DNA from: Blastobasis lacticolella
Taxonomy: Eukaryota; Arthropoda; Insecta; Lepidoptera; Blastobasidae
Assembly (NCBI GenBank): GCA_905147135.1
Contig: LR990042.1
Location: forward strand, 13,693,545-13,757,544
DNA length: 64,000 nt
Direction: 5' to 3'
Shown: piece by piece, positions 56,200 through 64,000 of the stretch
Layout: every line of letters starts with the position of its first letter
Position numbering within the stretch: position 1 is the stretch's first letter
Program-made: the position numbers and the translations under genes
Notes under the pieces: generated by a model
What the model saw: only the letters and a program-made list of their open reading frames with translations
The model's database searches: none
Told to the model about the DNA's origin: nothing

Positions 56200-56455
56200 A
56201 TGGCCATGTGGTGACCGGCAAAGTAGAATAGCACCAAACCCTTACGCTCATGGGTGTCGTACAAAGCGACTAATGTTTTCGAGGCAAAAGATCAAGAGTC
56301 TCCGTAGTCTGGAAAATGGGCAGCAGCATTTTCCATTGTTATATTTAAACACTGCGATCTCCAACCCGCCTGCCAAGCGTGGAGATTATGGCAATAACCT
56401 CCCCTTTCGTGGGAGAGGCCCTAAGTCCTGCAGTGGACTGTTACGGGCTGTGATG
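56200..56455 (+). repeat. SINE family B with 8 bp target duplication
   Basis: Plus-strand copy starting 'atggccatgtggtgaccggc' and ending 'acgggctgtgatg'. ATTATGTT flanks both ends (56192-56199 and 56456-56463). Same body as 12168-12429 and 43006-43266, reversed. Confidence 0.88.
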
Positions 56456-56814
56456 ATTATGTTTCACTGATCTATTGTGATCGCCTGTAGAGTGTTAATC
56501 CCGACAGCTTCGACCTACGCATTTCCCTTAAAATAGGTACAAAATATAAATACAGTTACATCGTTGAGGAAAATAGCAAAGTAGGCTTTGATAAAATACT
56601 TCAGAGTTACACGTGGGCCAGATCCACAGGTGTATAAAAAGTATCTTTTTCATCGAGCTTAAGCTAAGTGAAGTCGGTCGAATCGTTCCGCCGCTAAATT
56701 GAATAGCTTACCGGGGAAAACATTTTCGGTATGTTCTGTGCAAACACAGTACATTTGATACATTTACGACAATAATAAATGTTGTTTGTTATTATGTTCA
56801 AGTACTGGATTTGT

Positions 56815-57170
56815 TTAAGGAGCGTCGGTGGCCGATTGGTGACGGTATCCGACTAGCAAGCGAGAGGTACCGGGTTCGAATCACACTGCCGCCACACACC
56901 AATGACTCTTTTCTGAGTTATGTACATTAGTTGAATACTAACCGATCTTACGGTGAGGGAAAACAACGTGATGAAACCTGCACATTCTGGCGACTGAATC
57001 TGTTACCATGATCCAATCTGGTCTGGTTCCCCTGGTAGTAGGGTCTTGGAGGTCAGATGGCAGTCCCTCTTCTGTAATTATCTGATCTGCCAAATCCTGA
57101 ATCATGATCAAAGCGGACTCCGGGCCCTCATGAGCGAGAACACAACCGGACATTAACGCCAAGATGTTAA
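56815..57170 (+). repeat. SINE family A, full length reference copy
   Basis: Head 'gcgtcggtggccgattggtg' with box B 'gggttcgaatcacac', then 'ctgagttatgtacattagtt', 'ctgcacattctggcgactga', 'ccatgatccaatctggtctg', 'ttcccctggtagtagggtc', 'ggtcagatggcagtcc', 'tgatctgccaaatcctgaat', 'cgggccctcatgagcgagaa' and 'cattaacgccaagatgtta'. It gives the order of blocks used to recognise the others. Confidence 0.93.
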
Positions 57171-57259
57171 ATAAAAAAGAAACAAGAGAAAACATTTCAA
57201 ATGAACTCTATAGTATAGGATCGTAAACAATATTGACAAAAGTGTCTAGGTATTAGAGA

Positions 57260-57318
57260 CGGGCCGACTATGGTTTTGGCCGACTAGCCGACTGGCCGAC
57301 TAGTCGGCCAAACCGATG
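57260..57318. repeat. GGCCGACTAG palindrome cluster
   Basis: GGCCGACTA, TGGCCGACTAGCCGACTGG and GGCCGACTAGTCGGCC follow each other within 50 bp. The last is a perfect 16 bp palindrome. A loose echo lies near 59295 ('taagtcggctgttgcc', 'gccgactaatcgg'). It looks like the subterminal region of an unidentified repeat. Confidence 0.6.
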
Positions 57319-57674
57319 TAGATGCAAGCAGAAACCACATTTTTCCAGCTGCTGACATACTTTTGCCGCTTTTTCCACATTTATCAACTTAAAGTTTAGG
57401 TATAGGGTAACTACTCTTGACCTGACCTAATTACATGTCCTCGATTAGATCGTGGAATGTACGTCTAGGTCTACATCTAGGTCCCCTCCCCTTCCAACTT
57501 TCACATTCAGTCTTGCTTTATACCGATATCCAAGGCTTTGGTAGGTTAGCGTCAATATCCTCTTGATAATTCTTCTCTTAGTCTTAGTCTTGTAATTTTA
57601 GACTTAAGTTTTCTTGAATAATTTATTTATTTATTTTATTATATTATGAATAATTTCTTAGCACTCTTCTTTAC

Positions 57675-58052
57675 CGAATGCTGAAAATGAAAATGCTGCG
57701 GTGGATGTGTGGCGTTACGCGACTTGATCGAGTGCGTAACGAGTACATCTGTGGCAGCCTTGGCGTAAGAGATATCGCGGATAAGATCGAAGAGGCACGG
57801 CTGCGCTGGTATGGTCACGTGTTGCGCAAGCCCCAGGGATACATGGGAAATAGGTGTCTAAACCTGCCTGTATCATGAAAGAGGTCCCGCGGGAGACCTA
57901 AGAAGCGATGGATTGACATCGCCGAGTCGAACGTGAGAGCGAGAACACAACCGCTTACGACGTGAGGATGCCGAAGATCAGGCAAAGTGGAGAAAGCAAA
58001 GTAGGAAGGCGGACCCTGGCAGTAGCCGGGATTGACTGCTCAGACGATGATG
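57675..58052 (+). pseudogene. RTE-clade LINE, 5'-truncated insertion with 12 bp target duplication
   Basis: The frame begins MLKMKMLRWMCGVTRLDRVR and continues NEYICGSLGVRDIADK and EEARLRWYGHVLRKPQGY, typical of RTE C-termini. A stop follows at the end of LNLPVS. The 3' UTR runs through 'cgggagacctaagaagcgat' and 'aggcggaccctggcagtagc' to a GATGATG tail. ACTCTTCTTTAC flanks the copy exactly (57663-57674 and 58053-58064), proving a single truncated insertion. Only about 70 codons are present. Confidence 0.92.
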
Positions 58053-58069
58053 ACTCTTCTTTACTTAAT

Positions 58070-59000
58070 CCAACGCAGTCACTTGATATTTGGCTGTTCC
58101 ATCTCAAAGCAGGTTGCAGTACTCTTTACAAGACCCATCAGGTGCTTAGTACGCTACCGCCTAACCTATAGGTGCCGATATTTTTTTGTTACAGTTTTTG
58201 CTTTGGCTTCGAAGAACAGGGTACCGATTCTGGTGTGCAATGCAGTTGTTATTATGTTGCAATGTAACTATGATAATACTATAACTACGTCGAGGTATCG
58301 AGTCAGTCCCAGCATCATCCCAGTTAAATTGCAGTTAAATCATTGTTCCACCTTTGAAAAGTTTTCGTTGACAGAATTGAAGGCAGTTTGACAACTAAGA
58401 AAGATGCAACTTAGTAATTTATCTATTTATTGGAGTACCAACAGCCATATAAAACCATAATGCAGAGTACCAGAAGAGTACCTAAAGTACCAGAAAACGA
58501 ATAGTGGAAAAGTTCGAAATCATGAAAGTTGCAACTCAACATCTGTCATTTGAATAACAATCACACGTTTGACATGCGATGCAATTGTAATGTTACTGCA
58601 ACTGAGACGATTTCCGTACCAGAATCGAAGCCCAGGCCGCAAGATGCCCATATTCTGGGCTCCGTTAGCTGGAAAACACAAACACGTAAATGTTTTGGTA
58701 GAATTGAATTGAACACTCGACTGTAATCAATATTGAAATTCGACCTGCATCCCAATAAAATTGCAATTTTCAGATACAATATCTTGCAGTCTCTGTGAGC
58801 GGCCGCACCTCAATAAATCAAAAGAGAGTGAAATAGATAAGGCTTATGTTGAGTGTGACCCCTTTGCACGTCTTCCCATGGCGCGGGTAGCAAGCGACAC
58901 ATTATGGATTTTTATAATGCCACTGTTTTTTTTAAACCTTTGAATGTACCGTTCGTGTAGTGAGTTTATGAGTAATAACCGTAATTTTTTACACATAAAT
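58070..59000. other. No recognisable gene
   Basis: Non-coding. The 119-codon frame at 58032-58391 starts within the RTE 3' UTR and has no domain. Confidence 0.45.
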
Positions 59001-59004
59001 ATTT

Positions 59005-59212
59005 ACTAGTGGACCCGGCGTACACCTGCTTTACCTACAATTTTTTCTTACTTATACATCTTTCTGTAAAATCACTCTATTTATTGTTGAAAAACGCATT
59101 AAAATCCGTTGCGTAGTTTAAAAGATCTTCTATGTACGGTTAGATCATCCAAGCGTACATAGATATAGACGGCGGGAAGCGACTTTGTTTAATACTATGT
59201 ATAGATTTACTT
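59005..59212 (+). repeat. Dispersed repeat starting ACTAGTGGACCCGGCGTACA
   Basis: Head 'actagtggacccggcgtaca', middle 'ttaaaatccgttgcgtagtt', tail 'gcgggaagcgactttgttta', 'atactatgtatagatt'. Similar in layout to 33520-33725. Confidence 0.6.
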
Positions 59213-59214
59213 TT

Positions 59215-60050
59215 AAGGTGGTTTCCTGACAATAAAAGGATTTAATGGAAATAAATGTGATTTTGATTTACCCCTAATATAAGTTAAGAATAGAGCCGCT
59301 AAGTCGGCTGTTGCCACACATGCCGACTAATCGGAATGTGAACGAATATATATTTCCTAGTATTTAATAGTAGAAAATTGACTATACTAAAAATTATTAC
59401 GCGAAGTTTGGTATAATTTACACTATTTATACTATTCGGAGATGAAACAGTTTAGCAACAACATAATAATATTATAATTTGGACTCATGCCATACAATAT
59501 TTTAATTGGTACAATTGTCATAAATAATATTACATGAAGAAAATATGTTGAAAATGTGATTTATTATAAGACATTGTAGAATCTTCGTAAAGAAGTATCA
59601 CTGTTATAACTGTCCTAAAATGTGACTGAGTACCTACATTCATTGTAGGTGAAGGCAAGGTCTACGTAATGAACATTGCCTATTCTAATAACTACCAGCT
59701 TTTTTTTAATCTCATTTATTGTGAATCAACTTTATGTACATCGACATTATTTTTAATTGTTACTAAAATTTAATTTTTAATAGTAACTTGTGCATTTGAT
59801 AAGAGGCGTTTTTTCCTGTAAACAAGAAATTGTGAGAAAAGTAACGAAAGCTTGAGTTCTGTGTTTAGAGGAATTGCGTGCGACTGCCAATTACCACCCA
59901 TACGTAAACTAATGGCCATTTCATGTTCAATTAAGGTTGTAATAATGTAAACAAAGGCTTTATTAACTTTATGAATTTACGATCAATAATAGTTGTGTGT
60001 ATCTTTTTAATAGGAACTGCAATAATTTTTTTATGATGTAGATAATGGAT
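59215..60050. other. No recognisable gene
   Basis: Strongly AT-rich spacer. Confidence 0.45.
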
Positions 60051-60054
60051 TATA

Positions 60055-60118
60055 TCAAACGGTAGACCAACTGGCAAGCGGGTCATTTAATGGAAATTGG
60101 TCACCACTGCCACAACAA
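60055..60118 (-). repeat. LINE 3'-end fragment
   Basis: 'accaactggcaagcgggtca', 'tttaatggaaattggtcac' and 'cactgccacaacaacc' are a mutated reverse complement of the Jockey-like LINE 3' UTR. Confidence 0.55.
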
Positions 60119-60119
60119 C

Positions 60120-61305
60120 CACGATAAGTAAAGTATTACGTTTATTACAGAGCAAAAAAAATTACCAGTCTAACCATGAAGGTACCTAACTTTCCAATCT
60201 CTTTGACGTTTATTCAACATTTAGGAGAAATTCCTTTATAAAAGACGCTCACTGCTCACGTCGAGGTCTGCTCAATAAAACTAATAGGACTAAATCGTCC
60301 AGACCTCCAGTGGTTTTAAGGGTTCCTTCGGAGTGTGAAGTGAGTGCCCTCGGGCTTAAGGCCGCAACTTATCACTTAGTACTAGGCGCCGGCGGCACCA
60401 CTCAGCTCCGGGAACTGCGTCGCGAACTCGCGAATTCGCAAGTTTCTGCGAACCCAAAGTGCGCTCTTGCGAAGCTGGCATGCACGCCAAAAGGTTACCT
60501 TAATCTGAATCCTCGTGGTCACAGTTCAAGGGCAGCAGCATCGAATTAAGTGGAGCAAGCTCGCGAGCCAACGGACGTTCGTGTGTAGACTGAATTTCCG
60601 AGCCTTGTTGCTTGTTTTAACACGCAATTGAATCTACGACTCGTAATCTTAATCTAGTTAGAATTTACTGTTTTAAGTTTCTAACGTAATAATTTCCTTA
60701 GTTTTTAGGATTGATTAAAAGACATCGTCTACCGAGGTCCTTTGACTTTGTGCCATAGTAATTACTATGTTGTACGTTTCACCTCATTATTTTAATCACG
60801 TTTCAATTACCTACTATTGTTATCAGGTTATAATGGAGATCTGTGGAGTAATTAACCACGCTGGCTTGATTGATGTTATGTAAAAAAAATTTTTTAATCT
60901 CGTCTATGTTAGGCTCAAGTATCCTCATCATGTTTTCTTTATGCCACGCTTCAGGCAATTAGTGGAAACCTGGGCTGTCCACATAACTTATAGGTAAACT
61001 AAATTCCTCAGTATTAGTTCCAGCCAATTTGCTCGCAGTCAGAAAGATAGCATACCTACCTATAGACCCTTCCGAAAAGAGATTTCAATGTGTGAAAGTG
61101 GTGTGAACCGCTGCCTTTTTTCAAATACTTCATTTCATACATAATGTAATTCTCGTACGGCACAAAATAAAGTGTCTTCATACGTGATTCCGTTCCTCCT
61201 GTCTTGGGGGACGCTTAACGAAATAAGAAAGAATAGTGTGCCGTTTTATTTCGTTGATTATATAAAAACAGAATGAAGTCGCCTTTTGTCTTTTGTTTCC
61301 TTTGG
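60120..61305. other. No supported gene; GC-richer patch at 60300-60560
   Basis: A 79-codon plus-strand frame at 60310-60549 lies in a GC-richer patch that includes repeated 'cgcgaactcgcgaattcgca'. No domain or convincing splice sites could be shown, so no gene is called. Confidence 0.35.
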
Positions 61306-61309
61306 AGGC

Positions 61310-61535
61310 GTAATTTTTAGCGAACTTGGAGTCGAAATGAAATTACTCGCGGGTAATTGGGTGGGCTTCGCGGAGATTCGCCCCAGACTCGCCCGTGATG
61401 GCCCCGTGATTCTCGTCTTTCGCTACTTTGCGGTAGTGGGTATTGCAAACGTCCATAGGCTGCGGTGACTGCTTACCATCAGGCAGGCCGCAAGCTTGTT
61501 TGCCACCTTAGTGGTTTAAAAAAAAAACCTTTAGG
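61310..61535 (+). repeat. LINE 3' end with poly-A
   Basis: 'gtgatggccccgtgattctc', 'caaacgtccataggctgcgg', 'tgactgcttaccatcaggca' and 'gcttgtttgccacc' are followed by a run of A at about 61519-61528. This is the lepidopteran LINE 3' terminus with a true oligo-A tail. Confidence 0.7.
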
Positions 61536-61803
61536 TACAACCTGATTTCTACTTAGCGGCTAAAATCGTGTCGTATACAGTTTTTGTACCCCTAATAATG
61601 ATATTTGTTTTTATTTAAAAATTGATATTTGTAAATAGATAGTTCCGCCTGTTTCGCGTAGAGGTAGGCAGAGCACAATTGAATTGCTACGGTATTGACA
61701 AGCCTCTCTCGCTTCTTCTATCTCAATTACTGTTACCCTTCTTTTCTTCTAAGTCCCTACACTCTTGACAGAGTAGTCTTGGTTGTCGGTTCAGTATTGT
61801 TAA

Positions 61804-61911
61804 AGATATTTCAACTCAGTTGTGGGCCTCCTATGTGTGGGTGAACCTTAATACCTGGTATTAAGGTTCACTCACACATAGGGCCGCGCGCACAACTGAG
61901 TTGAAATATCT
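61804..61911. mobile_element. Foldback MITE, 108 bp
   Basis: AGATATTTCAACTCAGTTGTG at 61804-61824 pairs exactly with its complement at 61891-61911. The inner 'cctatgtgtg' and 'gtgaaccttaatac' pair with 'gtattaaggttcac' and 'cacacatagg'. Only about three bases form the loop. The near-perfect arms suggest a recent origin or gene conversion. Non-coding. Confidence 0.87.
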
Positions 61912-61914
61912 ATA

Positions 61915-62938
61915 GCACACTTCACTATTACTCCCTTACCATTTCTCTTCTTAATAATTTTGAACGCCTTTTAGGGTAATAAGTGATCACATCCCACTTC
62001 ATTACTTTCCCAAGCAAGTGAACAGCGAAACACAAGGGCCGAAGCCGAAAACAACCTTTTCACTAAAACGCTAAATAATAAACGAATACCCTCGGAACAA
62101 AACACAACTGGGCTACCGATCACCTTTAACGCCTCGTTTATTGAAAAAGGGTTTCGAGCATTTAAAATGTAACGCTTTTAGTACAATTTGTCGCTGCTGC
62201 CAATAATTACCGTTTTAAAACAATACCTTTTCGTACATTTTTGGTCCGGTAAAATTGCCGGTCAGAAAATATATAAACATTTTCAAATAGGTAGAGTTTT
62301 TTGCTATACTAATGGAACCCAACATGTACGCCAAGTGGTTGTTACAAGTTATTAAAATAAAATATAGATGTGCGTACAGGTTTGGCGCCATAGTAACAAT
62401 GTTATGAACCGGTTCATAACTTCCTGATGAATTTAAGAGTGTATTTCTAGATAGGTACTTTTTGCAAAGTCCGGTAACAAATCTTCGTCAAAATTCATTT
62501 CAAAAGATACATAGAAGATTAATCGTTTGAAGAAATCCATAGAAGAGTTATCCTTTCAAAAGTACCTATAGCTGTTGATTCACAAACACCTACAAATTTC
62601 GATCGACCCAAACCGAAGTTGAGACAGACGATCTGGATATTTACTAAATCCCAGTTGAAGATTTGACGCTCCGAATTCCATCCCTAAATCAAACGTTGGA
62701 ATAGGTAAGTCCGTGCCTATAGAAGAAATTGTTTTCAAGATTGTTCGAAAGAAAAGCTCCTTCATTTACAGATAAATTTCTGGGCAACGTTTGTCGATTT
62801 AGCCGATTTAGATCTAAGCCGCCTGAAGACTTTATTGGGGTCACTACTTTTATTTCTTTCTTTTTAATTTTACTTACACGCTACTGATAAGAATTTCCAT
62901 TGTACCGAGTCTTCTTGTATTTTCCTTATGTAAGTACA
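61915..62938. other. No recognisable gene
   Basis: Non-coding spacer before the CR1-like element at the right edge. Confidence 0.45.
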
Positions 62939-62940
62939 TG

Positions 62941-64000
62941 TATTTATTTATTTATTTAACCATTTATTGTGCACAAAGAAAGTTACAATAATATGAACAT
63001 AAAGATAACAATCACAAAAGGTACAGCTTATTTCTAAAAAGAAATGTCTTACAGCAGACCTACCGAAGAGAGAGGGCTAGAATAGAGAGGCAGATATGAC
63101 GTGCACCCAAATACATAATATAATTGAATTACTTAAATAAGTGTCTATATATATAATAGTAATAATACCTACATATATAATAAATAACACAAATACTTAA
63201 TAAATACCTATAAATATATAATATTATGGATTGCAAGTGGAAAGATAATGCTCTTTTACTCTTTTTTTAAAAATACCGAGTGAGGTACTGTTACGAACAG
63301 TATGCGGCAGCGAGTTCCATAGCCTAGCCGCATGAACAGTAAATGATTTAGTATAGCATTCGGAATAATGAGGGGGAATGGAGAGGAGTGTCCTGACGCT
63401 TGAGCGACAGGGTAGGTTTTGAGAACGGGAGAAACCAAACCGGTCACGGAGATAGGAAGGAGCACGAGGATTATAAAGGATATTGTAAAGAAGACAAAGG
63501 ATATGGATATTTCTGCGAAGTCGTATCGGAAGCCACTTGAGCTGAGACCGAAATTGGGAGATGTGGTCATACTTGCGTAAGCCAAAGATAAATCGAATGC
63601 CGAGATTTTGAAGGCGTTCAAGCTTACTCAACAGCTCTTCAGTGGCATCGAGATAGCAGGAGTCTGCATAATCCAGTATGGGGAGTATTAGAGTTTGGAC
63701 AATGGATATTTTGGTGTTTAAAGGAAGGAAATATTGAAGACGTTTGAGAGAGTGTATAGTGTGGTGAATTTTCTTGCTCACGTTGTTGACTTGGGCCGTC
63801 CACGATAGGTTAGATTCAAAAACCACCCCCAAATTCCTCGCAGTTTTGGTATATGGAATAACCGATCCGTCATAAATAATAGAAGGCACTGAGCCATCAC
63901 GGTTGTGAATGTAGGTGCTACCTATAATCATCACCTTTGATTTATCAGGGTTAACAAGTAAACCGTAGTCTTTTGCCCATTTCGAGATATTGGCCAGCAC
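62941..64000 (-). pseudogene. CR1-like LINE, reverse transcriptase C-terminus and 3' UTR, continues off window
   Basis: A minus-strand frame of at least 258 codons (63224-64000) is open to the window edge with no internal stop. It begins after the catalytic site with WAKDYGLLVNPDKSKVMIIG, then NLGVVFESNLSW, QTLILPILDYADSCYLD, LSKLERLQNLGIRFIFGLRK, FTVHAARLWNSLPHTVRNS and IFKKRVKEHYLS before the stop. This order (NP-KS, LGV--D--L-W, ILPILDYAD--Y, LQN---RFI-G, R-WN-LP, FKK--K) is the C-terminal half of CR1-group reverse transcriptases. The 3' UTR runs left to a (TTTA)n tail at 62941. The catalytic YADD-type motif, endonuclease and ORF1 would lie beyond 64000. Because the frame is intact it may be a young copy. 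A shorter relative is at 19615-20270. Confidence 0.9.

Noticed and set aside
60310..60549. A 79-codon frame in a GC-richer patch
   Set aside because: The composition is raised, but repeated short motifs explain the open frame and there are no convincing splice sites.

Overview
The window looks like nuclear DNA of a butterfly or moth (Lepidoptera). It is AT-rich, almost without genes, and packed with repeats of lepidopteran type: tRNA-derived SINEs, RTE, Jockey and CR1-group LINE remnants, LINE 3' ends carrying the 'ttaccatcaggtg' motif, and foldback MITEs. No bacterial-style operon, CRISPR array, rRNA or free-standing tRNA gene was seen. The identification rests on recognising repeat types, not on a database search.

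Only one stretch has the full signature of a cellular protein-coding exon: a 418 bp, GC-rich, internal exon at 6563-6980 (+) with good splice sites on both sides. Its product was not recognised. The rest is intron or intergenic DNA.

Layout. 1-6.5 kb: old SINE, RTE, Jockey and CR1 fragments, and a tandem array (3.8-5.5 kb) built on GTCAC/GTGAC palindromes with a SINE inserted in the first unit. 6.5-7.0 kb: the exon. 8.3-9.0 kb: a SINE between two 115 bp direct repeats. 9.3-14.6 kb: a 5.24 kb interval with perfect 33 bp inverted ends and TA on both sides, holding a SINE, a 365 bp hAT-like MITE with an exact 8 bp target duplication, and another SINE with an 11 bp target duplication. 16.5-24.8 kb: LINE remnants, a 1.38 kb TIR element with a CR1 copy inside it, hairpin MITEs and RTE 3' ends. 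25-42 kb: sparse, with LINE fragments and a foldback MITE family found at 27.2, 32.8 and 37.0 kb. 42.9-44.0 kb: two SINEs of different families side by side, both with intact target duplications, next to an RTE-like C-terminus. 44-64 kb: more SINEs, a decayed Jockey copy (53.9-55.0 kb), a SINE split by a MITE (55.9-56.1 kb), a clean 5'-truncated RTE insertion (57.7-58.1 kb), a foldback at 61.8 kb, and a CR1-like reverse transcriptase open to the window edge (62.9-64.0 kb).

How the parts relate. The short SINE called family B here ends in GAT repeats like the local RTE copies, and both leave 8-12 bp target duplications, so RTE machinery may mobilise it (inference). Most elements are 5'-truncated or broken by stops; the CR1-like copy at the right edge is the only long open retrotransposon frame.
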